NCBI RefSeq assembly: GCF_937863155.1
Contig: NZ_CALMFB010000049.1
Span: forward strand, 1-64,000
Length of the DNA stretch: 64,000 bases
Direction: 5' to 3'
From: an uncultured Brevundimonas sp.
Lineage (GTDB): Bacteria; Pseudomonadota; Alphaproteobacteria; Caulobacterales; Caulobacteraceae
Position numbers and translations under genes: made by a program. Below, one piece after another: positions 15,927-24,463 of the stretch. Under the pieces are notes generated by a model, which ran no database searches, was not told where the DNA came from, and saw only the letters and a list, made by a program, of their open reading frames with translations. Position 1 is the first letter of the stretch. Each line of letters begins with the position of its first letter.

Positions 15927-16286
15927 GTGACCGACCATGCTACGCCCAATCTGCCGTCGCGGGATTTCGAGACGACATCGCGGTTCTATTCTCAATTCGG
16001 CTTCGAACAGGGGTGGCGCGACGATGGCTGGATGATCATGAAGCGGGGCGAACTGACGCTGGAGTTCTTCCCTCACCCGGAAGTTGACCCGCTGACGAGT
16101 TGCTTCAGTTGCTGCCTGCGCCTCGACGACCTTGATGCCTTCTATGCCATCTGCAAAGCGACGGGACTGCCCGAGACGTGCATGGGCCAACCACGCCTGC
16201 ACGCACCTAAGACCGAGGAGTCGGGATTGCGGATAGGTGCCCTGGTAGACCCGGACGGGACCTTGATTAGACTGATCCAGAACTAA
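15927..16286 (+). CDS. ble: Bleomycin-binding resistance protein, Tn5 Ble type
   Basis: 119 residues of the VOC fold. Close match by eye to Tn5 Ble along the whole length: TDHATPNLPSRDFETTSRFY, DDGWMIMKRGELTLEFF, FSCCLRLDDLDAFY, ALVDPDGTLIRLIQN. Ble dimers sequester bleomycin-type antibiotics. I choose the GTG at 15927 because it aligns with the Tn5 start and has GGAG 6 bases upstream; a longer in-frame start at 15849 would overlap the previous gene. It is probably read with merT. Confidence 0.9.
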   Translation: MTDHATPNLPSRDFETTSRFYSQFGFEQGWRDDGWMIMKRGELTLEFFPHPEVDPLTSCFSCCLRLDDLDAFYAICKATGLPETCMGQPRLHAPKTEESGLRIGALVDPDGTLIRLIQN

Positions 16287-16332
16287 GATCACGTCGGACT
16301 GGAAAGTCACCGGGGGCTTAAGACTCACCTTG

Positions 16333-16357
16333 CAATCCTCCGACTTTTCGAGGATTG
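16333..16357 (+). promoter_or_regulatory. Candidate ArsR operator
   Basis: CAATCCTC (16333-16340) and GAGGATTG (16350-16357) form a perfect 8-bp dyad with a 9-base spacer, 8 bases before the arsR start. Its position at the ribosome site suggests autorepression. No consensus -35/-10 pair stands out. Confidence 0.6.
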
Positions 16358-16364
16358 TCGAAGA

Positions 16365-16700
16365 ATGGATAACGAACTCGCCGTCAGATGCTTTTCCGCG
16401 CTTGGGCACCCTCGGCGGCTTGATGTCCTTCGGCTGCTTATCAAGAACGCTCCCGACGGACTGAAAGCCGGCGAGATCGCCGATAAGTTCGGCCAGCCCG
16501 CTAGCACGATGTCATCCCACCTTCGGATACTCACCGAGGCCGGTCTGGTGTCGTTCGAGCGAAAAGGCCGCGAGATTTACTTCAGGCCGAATATCGACCG
16601 TGTTCGGGGTTTGATTCTGTTCCTCGTCGCCGACTGTTGCGGTGGTCAGGCCGACAAGTGCGAGCCGCTGCTGGCCGAACTCCTGCCCTGCTGCCCCTGA
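16365..16700 (+). CDS. arsR: ArsR-family arsenic-responsive repressor
   Basis: 111 residues, winged HTH of the SmtB/ArsR type (ALGHPRRLDVLRLL, QPASTMSSHLRILTEAGLV, FERKGREIYFRP). Metal-binding cysteines are not in the recognition helix as in R773 ArsR but at the C-terminus: Cys91-Cys92, Cys99 and Cys109-Cys110. This resembles the C-terminal As(III) site of the Acidithiobacillus type. First gene of the ars unit, with a dyad directly upstream. Confidence 0.93.
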   Translation: MDNELAVRCFSALGHPRRLDVLRLLIKNAPDGLKAGEIADKFGQPASTMSSHLRILTEAGLVSFERKGREIYFRPNIDRVRGLILFLVADCCGGQADKCEPLLAELLPCCP

Positions 16701-16708
16701 AGGTCGCC

Positions 16709-17134
16709 ATGGACATCGTCATCTATCACAACCCCGCCTGCGGGACGTCTCGCAACACCCTTGCCCTCATCCGCCATGCCGGAATCGAGCCGCACGTCAT
16801 CGAGTATCTGAAGACGCCGCCGGTCCGCGAGTTGGTGCGCCAACTGATCGCTCGGATGGGGATCGCCGTGCGCGAGGTGCTGCGGGAGAAGGGCACGCCC
16901 TACGCGGAACTCGGTCTCGGCGACCCAGCGTTGACCGACGACGACCTGCTCGACGCGATCGAAGTCCACCCGATCCTGTTGAACCGGCCAATTGTCGTCG
17001 CCCCTTCGGGGGTAAAACTGTGTCGGCCGTCTGAAGCAGTCCTCGACTTGCTCCCCACGGAAGGACTGAAGCCCTTCGTCAAGGAGGACGGCGAAGTCGT
17101 CATCGACGAGTCCGGGCACAGGGTGCGCCGATGA
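16709..17134 (+). CDS. arsC: Arsenate reductase, glutaredoxin type
   Basis: 141 residues. The start motif [18 protein letters not shown] holds the catalytic Cys11, and IEYLKTPP and LNRPIVV are typical of glutaredoxin-coupled ArsC, which reduces arsenate to arsenite so that it can be exported. It follows arsR by 8 bases and overlaps acr3 by 4, so it is firmly in the operon. Confidence 0.95.
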   Translation: MDIVIYHNPACGTSRNTLALIRHAGIEPHVIEYLKTPPVRELVRQLIARMGIAVREVLREKGTPYAELGLGDPALTDDDLLDAIEVHPILLNRPIVVAPSGVKLCRPSEAVLDLLPTEGLKPFVKEDGEVVIDESGHRVRR

Positions 17135-18219
17135 TCGACACCCCCGTGACCTACGACAACGCGCCACGCCGGCTCTCCTTCCTCGACCGCTGGCTCACCC
17201 TGTGGATTTTCGTCGCCATGGCGCTGGGCGTGCTTCTGGGCACGGCGGTTCCCGGCCTGCCTGCGTGGCTGGACAGCTTATCGGTTGGATCGACCAACAT
17301 CCCCATCGCCATCGGGCTGATCCTGATGATGTATCCGCCCTTGGCGAAGGTGAAATACGAGGAACTGCCGCGCGTCTTCGCTGACAAGCGGGTGCTGGCG
17401 CTGTCGCTGTTCCAAAACTGGGTTCTCGGCCCGGTGCTGATGTTCGTGTTGGCGGTGATCTTCCTGCGCGACCAGCCGGAATACATGACCGGGGTGATCC
17501 TGATCGGTCTGGCTCGCTGCATCGCCATGGTGCTGGTCTGGAACCAACTGGCGCGTGGCGACAACCAGTATGTCGCCGGGCTTGTGGCCTTCAACTCGGT
17601 CTTCCAGATCGTCTTCTTCAGCGCCTACGCGTGGTTCTTCCTGTCGTTCCTGCCGCCGCTGCTCGGCTTGGAAGGCAGCGTCGTGGATGTCAGCTTCTGG
17701 ACCATTGCCGGCGCCGTCCTGATCTACTTGGGGCTGCCGTTCCTCGGCGGTTTTCTGACCCGCCGCACCCTCATCGGGCGCAAAGGCGCCGACTGGTATG
17801 AGCGTCGTTTCCTGCCGCGCATCGGGCCAATCACCCTGATCGCGCTGCTGTTCACCATTGTCGCCATGTTCAGCCTGAAAGGCGGGGATGTCGTCGCCCT
17901 GCCTTTCGACGCCCTGCGCATCGCCATTCCGCTGACGATCTACTTCCTCGTGATGTTCGTGATCAGCTTCCTGATGGGCCGCTTGATAGAGGCGGACTAC
18001 CCGCGCACGACGGCGCTGGCCTTCACCGCCGCCTCGAACAACTTCGAACTCGCCATCGCCGTGGCGATCGCCGCCTTCGGCTTGGCCTCTCCCGTGGCCT
18101 TCGCCGCCGTCATCGGACCGCTGGTCGAGGTGCCGGTGCTGATCCTGCTGGTCTCGGTCGCCCTATGGCTGGGCCGGCGGTTCTTCCCGGCGACCGCCCC
18201 CGGCAAGGATGTCTGTTGA
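17131..18219 (+). CDS. acr3: Arsenite efflux transporter, Acr3 family
   Basis: 362 residues with ten predicted hydrophobic helices. Acr3 marks: [31 protein letters not shown], the conserved TM4 cysteine in [37 protein letters not shown], and [19 protein letters not shown]. Acr3 extrudes arsenite (product of ArsC) across the inner membrane by proton antiport. Overlaps arsC (ATGA) and arsH (one base). Confidence 0.96.
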   Translation: MIDTPVTYDNAPRRLSFLDRWLTLWIFVAMALGVLLGTAVPGLPAWLDSLSVGSTNIPIAIGLILMMYPPLAKVKYEELPRVFADKRVLALSLFQNWVLGPVLMFVLAVIFLRDQPEYMTGVILIGLARCIAMVLVWNQLARGDNQYVAGLVAFNSVFQIVFFSAYAWFFLSFLPPLLGLEGSVVDVSFWTIAGAVLIYLGLPFLGGFLTRRTLIGRKGADWYERRFLPRIGPITLIALLFTIVAMFSLKGGDVVALPFDALRIAIPLTIYFLVMFVISFLMGRLIEADYPRTTALAFTAASNNFELAIAVAIAAFGLASPVAFAAVIGPLVEVPVLILLVSVALWLGRRFFPATAPGKDVC

Positions 18220-18965
18220 TGAGTCGTTTGCGCACCCTACCGGAGCCGGACTACCTGCCCGCGCTGGACCCCGCCTACCTGTCGCTCACGCCGGCCGTCG
18301 GCCTCGGCCCGAACGACCACCCGCCCCGCATCCTGCTGCTCTACGGCTCCTTGCGTCAGCGGTCCTTCTCCCGCCTCTGCGTCGAGGAGGCGGCCCGCCT
18401 GCTGCGCCTGATGGGCTGCGAGACCCGCATCTTCGATCCGTCCGACCTGCCACTGCCCGGCTCCCCCGGCGACGATGAGCACCCAGCAGTGAAGGAACTG
18501 CGCGAGCACGCCTTCTGGTCCGAGGGGATGGTCTGGTGCAGCCCCGAGCGCCACGGGCAGGTGTCTGGCCTGATGAAACTTCAGATCGACCACTTGCCGC
18601 TAAGCATTGGTGGCGTGCGGCCGACCCAGGGGCGCACCCTGGCCGTGATGCAGGTCTCCGGCGGCTCGCAGAGTTTCAACGCGGTGAATACCCTGCGCCT
18701 GCTCGGCCGCTGGATGCGCATGATCACCATCCCGAACCAATCGAGTGTCGCCAAGGCGTTCCAAGAATTCGATGAGGCGGACCGGATGAAGCCGTCCGGC
18801 TACTACGACCGCATCGTCGATGTGATGGAAGAACTTGTGCGCTTCACCGTTCTCACCCGGCCACACGCCGGCGCGCTGGTCGATCGGTATTCCGAGCGCA
18901 AGGCCGCCAATCGGCCGCTCGATAGTGCAAATGACCTGTCAGCGGTCGCGATCCGACACGGCTGA
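18219..18965 (+). CDS. arsH: NADPH-dependent FMN reductase ArsH
   Basis: 248 residues, flavodoxin-like. The phosphate-binding loop [48 protein letters not shown] and [18 protein letters not shown] are diagnostic. ArsH oxidises trivalent organoarsenicals to less toxic pentavalent forms and also has quinone reductase activity. Last gene of the arsR-arsC-acr3-arsH unit, translationally coupled to acr3. Confidence 0.96.
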   Translation: MSRLRTLPEPDYLPALDPAYLSLTPAVGLGPNDHPPRILLLYGSLRQRSFSRLCVEEAARLLRLMGCETRIFDPSDLPLPGSPGDDEHPAVKELREHAFWSEGMVWCSPERHGQVSGLMKLQIDHLPLSIGGVRPTQGRTLAVMQVSGGSQSFNAVNTLRLLGRWMRMITIPNQSSVAKAFQEFDEADRMKPSGYYDRIVDVMEELVRFTVLTRPHAGALVDRYSERKAANRPLDSANDLSAVAIRHG

Positions 18966-18971
18966 CTCTCG

Positions 18972-19184
18972 TCAGGACTCGTTGCGGCGACGCGCCCGCG
19001 CCTGGGCGAGTTCTTCGACGACGGCGGCGATCTTCTCGCGAGAGGGCGGGGGCCGGCGATTCTTTCGGCGCAGGTCAGGGTCCACGACCTCCTCGGGATC
19101 GACATAGGGCGTCCCGTCGGGGTTCACCCCGCCGACCAGCTTGTCCAGTTCGCGAGCCAGCGCCGCGCGCTCCGCCTCGTTCAT
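18972..19184 (-). CDS. Small charged hypothetical protein
   Basis: 70 residues from the ATG at 19184, preferred over 19238 because GGAGAAGG lies just upstream. Sequence MNEAERAALARELDKLVGGV, an acidic VDPEEVVDPDLRRK middle, and a helical end rich in Glu/Arg. No cysteines, signal or membrane segment. Convergent with arsH, 6 bases apart. The AT-rich gap that follows (19185-19496) holds one short dyad (19488-19504) and nothing else I can name. Confidence 0.55.
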   Translation of the reverse strand: MNEAERAALARELDKLVGGVNPDGTPYVDPEEVVDPDLRRKNRRPPPSREKIAAVVEELAQARARRRNES

Positions 19185-19496
19185 CCTGCCTTCTCCGGCA
19201 ACCAATGCGACCATATCAAGCGGTCTCCACTTCATCAATCACGACACAGTCGCGCCTCTATTTCCCGCGAACGAGTCCACGGGCTTAGAAAGCGAGTTTT
19301 CGTTCTGCCGGAACGCTATACAGATCGTTAACGCGGAGTCCATCCTAATTATTGGCGATGAGAATTGCGCTACGCTATCATGCTAACGACTTCGCCGCTC
19401 ATAGACATGACTAGATTTTGGCTCCAGCTAATTAACAACTGTCAAAGTAGACTCGGCGTAACTGCGATTCTCCCCAGAAATTACCGATTCACTACG

Positions 19497-19679
19497 TCAG
19501 TGAACTACTGAATGGCAGGCCCGCCGCAACAGCGCCTGCACAGCGCCCTCGAACGTCGGCGAGCAAACGCACTCGCGCCCGTCTATGGCGCCGATGAACT
19601 GCGAGGCGCCGTTCACCCAGCGGCGCCGCACCGCCAGCCCCGCCATCGGCGCGGTCACCACATCCACCCTGTATCGCAT
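19497..19679 (-). CDS. Small ORF at right end of element, reading inward
   Basis: 60 residues from the ATG at 19679 (a GTG at 19685 is possible; AAGGGA lies upstream). Central QFIGAIDGRE followed by a helix (GAVQALLRRACHS). It mirrors the left-end ORF in place, direction and core motif, so each terminus of the element starts with the same kind of gene. Function unknown. Its stop overlaps the dyad TTCACT..AGTGAA at 19488-19504. Confidence 0.5.
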   Translation of the reverse strand: MRYRVDVVTAPMAGLAVRRRWVNGASQFIGAIDGRECVCSPTFEGAVQALLRRACHSVVH

Positions 19680-19745
19680 TGGCACAATCCCTTCGGTTTA
19701 GGTCGAAGGTCGTGTCGCGGGCTAGGACGCCCCTCAATGCCTCAT

Positions 19746-19765
19746 TTCAAACTGTGCCAGTGCCC
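19746..19765 (-). repeat. Right terminal inverted repeat of the element
   Basis: Exact reverse complement of 10417-10436. On the minus strand the last two codons of nadD (AAC TGA) abut it directly. Confidence 0.93.
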
Positions 19766-19771
19766 TCAGTT
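19766..19771. repeat. Target-site duplication TCAGTT, right copy
   Basis: Read on the minus strand this is AACTGA, the final Asn codon and stop of nadD. Because the target was duplicated, nadD keeps its native end. Confidence 0.85.
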
Positions 19772-20419
19772 GATCCGGGCGCGCCGGATGGCGGTCGAGG
19801 ACTGGGGGTTCAGCGGCGCGGTCAGATAGGTCCAGCAGGGCGCGGGCTGGTCGGCCAGCAGCCGCGCCCGGTCGGCCGGCAGCCGGGCCGAGGCGAAACG
19901 CGCCGCCGCCGGGGCCGTGCGGCTGTCCAGCAGCGATCCGGGCCGCGCCACCACCGCCACCGGCATCAGCCGCATGATGTCGGTCCAGCCGCGCCAGCGG
20001 TGGAAGCCCGCCAGATTGTCCGACCCCATCAGCCACACGAACCGCACCCCCGGATAGCGATCGACCAGGGCGCGCAGGGTGTCGACGGTCCACCAGACGC
20101 CCAGGCGGCTTTCGATGTCGGACACCACCATGCCCGGCCCGTGCGCCACGGCCTGGGCCGAGGCCATGCGGTCGGCCAGCGACGCCGTCTCGCGCGCGTC
20201 CTTCAGCGGATTCTGGGGGGAAACCAGCCAGACCACCCGGTCCAGGTCCAGCCGCTGCATGGCCGTTTCGGCCACATGGCGGTGTCCGTCATGCGCGGGA
20301 TTGAACGAGCCGCCGAACAGGCCGACCCGCATCCCCGGCGTCAGGCCCAGCCGGTCGCGCGTCCCGCCGGGGCGGGGGCCGAAGCGCCTGGGCGCGGGAC
20401 CGGCGTGGAAGAAGGACAA
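19766..20419 (-). CDS. nadD: Nicotinate-nucleotide adenylyltransferase
   Basis: 217 residues. Adenylates nicotinate mononucleotide in NAD synthesis. Nucleotidyltransferase motifs: GLFGGSFNPAHDGHRHVAE, VWLVSPQNPLK, FVWLMGSDNLAGFHRW and the terminal SSTAIR (ISSTxIR class). The first 29 residues are an extension before MRVGLFGGSFNP, so the start could be 20332. The gene ends exactly at the insertion site of the element. Without that element it would lead directly into rsfS. Confidence 0.95.
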   Translation of the reverse strand: MSFFHAGPAPRRFGPRPGGTRDRLGLTPGMRVGLFGGSFNPAHDGHRHVAETAMQRLDLDRVVWLVSPQNPLKDARETASLADRMASAQAVAHGPGMVVSDIESRLGVWWTVDTLRALVDRYPGVRFVWLMGSDNLAGFHRWRGWTDIMRLMPVAVVARPGSLLDSRTAPAAARFASARLPADRARLLADQPAPCWTYLTAPLNPQSSTAIRRARIN

Positions 20420-20481
20420 GGGGACGACGGCTCGCGCGGACTTATGCTCAAGTCGGACCTATCATGCGTCGTGCGGGTAAA

Positions 20482-21567
<1,086 letters not shown>

Positions 21568-21591
21568 TTACAGGCTGTCGCGTCGGCAGGG

Positions 21592-22047
21592 TCAGCGCAC
21601 GGCGCCGGATTCGCCCACGCGCATCACCGCTTCGGTCGCGGCGGCGCAGCCCTGCAGCGTCTCGTCGCCGATCTTGACCCGCGCCGTCAGGGGGAAGACG
21701 CGGTCGCTCATGCCGTCCGAACATTCGGTGGCCATCAGCGAAATCTCCAGCGCATGGCCCTGGGCCGTGCGGGCGGTCCAGGTGGCGACGGTACCGGTCA
21801 TGACCGGGCCGGCGTTGGGCGCGGTCTGTTCGGGCCGGTCGACGCCGGAATAGCGCAGGGTCTGGCCCGCGATGTCGACGCTCCAGAACGGCTCGGTCCC
21901 CAGCACGCGCAAGGGCTGGGTCAGATCGACCCCATCCAGCACGGCCGGCTGGGCCGGCGGCTCGGCCGGCGCCGGGGCCGTGGGCTGACCTTCAGAACAG
22001 GCGGCGAGGCTCAGCAGCAGCAGGCAGGGCAGGACGGCGGCGCGCAT
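21592..22047 (-). CDS. Small lipoprotein, COG3650-like
   Basis: 151 residues with a lipoprotein signal (LLLLSLAACSEG). The mature part after a Pro/Ala linker holds LRVLGTEPFWSVDIAGQTLRY and ECSDGMSDRVFPLTARV, with two Cys (ATECSD, LQGCAA) that could pair. The GTEPFW and MSDR.YP-like motifs are shared with uncharacterised proteins that resemble MliC/META-type domains. Function unknown. Upstream of obgE on the same strand. Confidence 0.75.
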   Translation of the reverse strand: MRAAVLPCLLLLSLAACSEGQPTAPAPAEPPAQPAVLDGVDLTQPLRVLGTEPFWSVDIAGQTLRYSGVDRPEQTAPNAGPVMTGTVATWTARTAQGHALEISLMATECSDGMSDRVFPLTARVKIGDETLQGCAAATEAVMRVGESGAVR

Positions 22048-22159
22048 GGACCAGGCTCCTTGAAAAAACTCGCGATCATGGAACGGGTCGGCGGCGGCGG
22101 GGTCAAGGGGCGTCGCACGACCCGGCGCCGAAACGACCGGATTGCGCTAGTTTGGCCCC

Positions 22160-23290
22160 ATGGCGATTCGGCCCTGCCCCAGCGTGTATGAATTCTTCGC
22201 CGGCGGCGGCCTGGCGGGGCTGGGGCTGGCCCCGGACAGCGACGGGCCGGGGTTCCGCACCGTCTTCGCCAACGACCTGGACCCGGCCAAGGCGCGGGCC
22301 TTTGCCGCCAACCACCCCGATGTCCCCTTGCGGGTCGGCGATGTCGGCTCCCTGACGCCCGACGACCTGCCGGGGCGGCCCGATCTGTGCTGGGCCTCGT
22401 CGCCGTGCCAGGACTTGAGCCTGGCGGGCGCGCGCGGCGGGCTGACAGCGCGTCGTTCGGGCGCCTTCTGGGGCTTCTGGCGGTTGATGCAGGGGCTGGA
22501 CGCCCAGGGGCGCGGGCCGCGTCTGGTGGTGATCGAGAATGTCGTCGGCCTGCTGACCTCGGGCGGCGGGGCCGATTTCGCGGCGGTGTGCGGGGCCATG
22601 GTCGCGGCCGGCTATCGCGTCGGGGCGCTGGAGATGGACGCCGCCCACTGGCTACCCCAGTCGCGGCCGCGCCTGTTCATCGTCGGCCTGCGGGACGGAT
22701 CGGCGCCGACGTCCTCGGGACCGGACGGGCCGTTCCACTCCCCGCGCCTGATCGCGGCCCAGGCGGGACTGCCCCCGGCGGTGCGCGAGGCCTGGGCCTG
22801 GTGGCGCCTGCCGCCGCCGCCGCGCCGGAACCTGGACCTGGCGGCGGTGCTGGAACCAGACGAGGCGGTGGACTGGCTGTCGCCCGACCAGACGCGCGAT
22901 CTTCTGGCCCTTATGGCGCCGCTGCACCGGGCGCGGCTGGACGCGGCCCTGGCGTCGGGCGACCGCGCCGTCGCCGCCGGCTTCCGCCGGGTGCGCACCG
23001 AACAGGGACGCAAGGTTCAGCGGCTGGAGCTGCGGTTCGACGGCCTGGCCGGATGCCTGCGCACCCCTTCGGGCGGGTCGTCGCGGCAGTATGTGATCGT
23101 GGGCCAGGACGGCCGGGCGCGGGCGCGGCGGCTGATGGGGCGCGAGTGTGCGCGGCTGATGGGTGTTCCCGACGACTATCGCCTGCCGGGGTCACAAAGC
23201 GCGGCGCTGAAGCTGATGGGCGACGCCGTGGCCGTGCCGGTGGTGCGGGCCCTGATGCAGCGGCTGCTGGCCCCGGCGCTGGACGCCTAG
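22160..23290 (+). CDS. C5-cytosine DNA methyltransferase (no restriction partner nearby)
   Basis: 376 residues with all C5-methyltransferase motifs: I (YEFFAGGGLAGLGL), IV with the catalytic Cys (ASSPCQDLSLAG), VI (VVIENVVGLL), VIII (QSRPRLFIVGL), IX-like (RVRTEQGRKVQRLELRF) and X (KLMGDAVAVPVVRAL). The target-recognition part lies between about 210 and 300. No endonuclease, Vsr or second methyltransferase flanks it, so it looks like an orphan with an epigenetic rather than defensive role. Base composition matches the host. Confidence 0.93.
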   Translation: MAIRPCPSVYEFFAGGGLAGLGLAPDSDGPGFRTVFANDLDPAKARAFAANHPDVPLRVGDVGSLTPDDLPGRPDLCWASSPCQDLSLAGARGGLTARRSGAFWGFWRLMQGLDAQGRGPRLVVIENVVGLLTSGGGADFAAVCGAMVAAGYRVGALEMDAAHWLPQSRPRLFIVGLRDGSAPTSSGPDGPFHSPRLIAAQAGLPPAVREAWAWWRLPPPPRRNLDLAAVLEPDEAVDWLSPDQTRDLLALMAPLHRARLDAALASGDRAVAAGFRRVRTEQGRKVQRLELRFDGLAGCLRTPSGGSSRQYVIVGQDGRARARRLMGRECARLMGVPDDYRLPGSQSAALKLMGDAVAVPVVRALMQRLLAPALDA

Positions 23291-23544
23291 TCGCGCCTGC
23301 CCAGGCTGTCGTCCGCCCGGTCGTCCCAGCCTTCGCGGCTGGACCGGAAGGCCAGGCTCATCAGCAGCCAGGCCAGGCCGCCGGTTCCGAACAGGCCCAG
23401 GCCCAGCGCGATCCAGCCGTGGATCGACACCTGGGCGCCGTCCAGCAGCTCGGTCCAGATCCAGTAAAGCGCCAGGGTCGCGCCCACAGCCGCCAGCGCC
23501 GTCACCAACACCGCCAGCAGGAAACGAACGGCGGGGTTCCGCAT
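23287..23544 (-). CDS. Small two-helix membrane protein
   Basis: 85 residues: TM1 (FLLAVLVTALAAVGATLALYWIW), short loop, TM2 (GWIALGLGLFGTGGLAWLLMSLAF) and a charged tail (SSREGWDDRADDSLGRRD). No family recognised. Downstream of accD by 16 bases, probably co-transcribed; 4-base overlap with the convergent methyltransferase end. Confidence 0.75.
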   Translation of the reverse strand: MRNPAVRFLLAVLVTALAAVGATLALYWIWTELLDGAQVSIHGWIALGLGLFGTGGLAWLLMSLAFRSSREGWDDRADDSLGRRD

Positions 23545-23560
23545 GGGCGTCAGGTGCCGC

Positions 23561-24454
23561 TCAGGCCGCGACCCGGCGTCCGTCCATCAGCATGGACAGG
23601 ATGCGGCCCAGAACGCCGGGCAGTTCGGCGCGGGTGGTCACACGGTCGACCATGCCCTTTTCCTGAAGATATTCGGCGCGCTGGAACCCCGGCGGCAGCT
23701 TCTCGCGGATGGTCGCCTCGATCACCCGCGGCCCGGCGAAACCGATCAGGGCGCCCGGCTCGGCCAAGTGCACATCGCCCAGCATGGCGTAGCTGGCGGT
23801 CACCCCGCCCGTAGTCGGGTCGGTCAGCACCACCACATAGGGCAGTCTGGCGGCCTTCAGCTCCTGGATGGCCAGGGTGGTGCGCGCCATCTGCATCAGC
23901 GACAGGGCGCCTTCCTGCATCCGCGCCCCGCCGGCGGCGGTGAAACAGACCAGCGGCAGGTCGCGGGCCACGGCCTCGCGCGCGGCGGCGATGAAGGCTT
24001 CGCCCGCCGCCATGCCCAGCGAACCGCCCATGAAAGCGAAGTTCTGGACGATCGCCACCGCCTCTGTCCCGTCGATGGCGCCGACGCCGATGGACATGAC
24101 GTCCCGCGCGTTCTGGGCCTTGCGGGCGGCGGCCAGGCGATCCTTGTAGGGCTTGCCGTCCGAGAATTTCAGCGGGTCTTCGGCCACCTCGGGCGTGTCG
24201 ATCGCCTCATAGTCGCCGTCGTCGAAGGTGAAGCGCAGCCGGTCGCGCGCGCCGATGCGCATGTGGCGGCCCGACGGCGTGACCCAGAGGGACGTCTCCA
24301 GGTCCGACCGGTACAGCATCTCGCCGGTATCGGGGTCCTTGACCCACAGATTGTCGGGCGTGTCGCGGCGGCTGACGATCTTGCGCACGCCGGGGGCGAA
24401 GCGGCTGAGCCAGCCTCCGCGCGGGCGTTCGGGGGACTTGTTCTTGTCGACCAT
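23561..24454 (-). CDS. accD: Acetyl-CoA carboxylase carboxyltransferase beta subunit, without zinc-ribbon cysteines
   Basis: 297 residues. With AccA it moves the carboxyl group from biotin to acetyl-CoA, the first step of fatty acid synthesis. Crotonase-fold marks: SIGVGAIDGTEAVAIVQNFAFMGGSLGMAAGE, CFTAAGGARMQEGALSLMQM, LTDPTTGGVTASYAMLGD, and the RVIEATIREKLP segment. The N-terminal zinc ribbon of E. coli AccD has CPxC twice. Here the places read DPDT (WVKDPDTGEM) and TPSG (WVTPSGRHM), with no cysteine. End of the trpF-trpB-trpA-accD series, as in Caulobacter. Confidence 0.95.
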   Translation of the reverse strand: MVDKNKSPERPRGGWLSRFAPGVRKIVSRRDTPDNLWVKDPDTGEMLYRSDLETSLWVTPSGRHMRIGARDRLRFTFDDGDYEAIDTPEVAEDPLKFSDGKPYKDRLAAARKAQNARDVMSIGVGAIDGTEAVAIVQNFAFMGGSLGMAAGEAFIAAAREAVARDLPLVCFTAAGGARMQEGALSLMQMARTTLAIQELKAARLPYVVVLTDPTTGGVTASYAMLGDVHLAEPGALIGFAGPRVIEATIREKLPPGFQRAEYLQEKGMVDRVTTRAELPGVLGRILSMLMDGRRVAA

Positions 24455-24463
24455 GGCGGCGCT

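Larger units (their letters stand above)
10417..19765. mobile_element. Metal/bleomycin-resistance transposon, 9,349 bp, between nadD and rsfS
   Basis: It is bounded by perfect 20-bp inverted repeats and a 6-bp target duplication, and interrupts the conserved nadD-rsfS order. Base composition inside is visibly less GC-rich than the flanks, especially 13411-13660 and 19240-19500. Contents in order: small inward ORF, PIN nuclease and partner, IS1-like transposase, Xre regulator, lipoprotein, merR / merT-GDCCVxC-ble, arsR-arsC-acr3-arsH, a small protein, and a second small inward ORF at the other end. No resolvase, integrase or conjugation gene is present. The only transposase is at 12139-13380 and I cannot prove that it recognises these ends. 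Confidence 0.88.

Noticed and set aside
19301-19330. GGAAC..CGTT as an EcfG promoter inside the element
   Set aside because: The spacing is only 11 bases and no gene follows.
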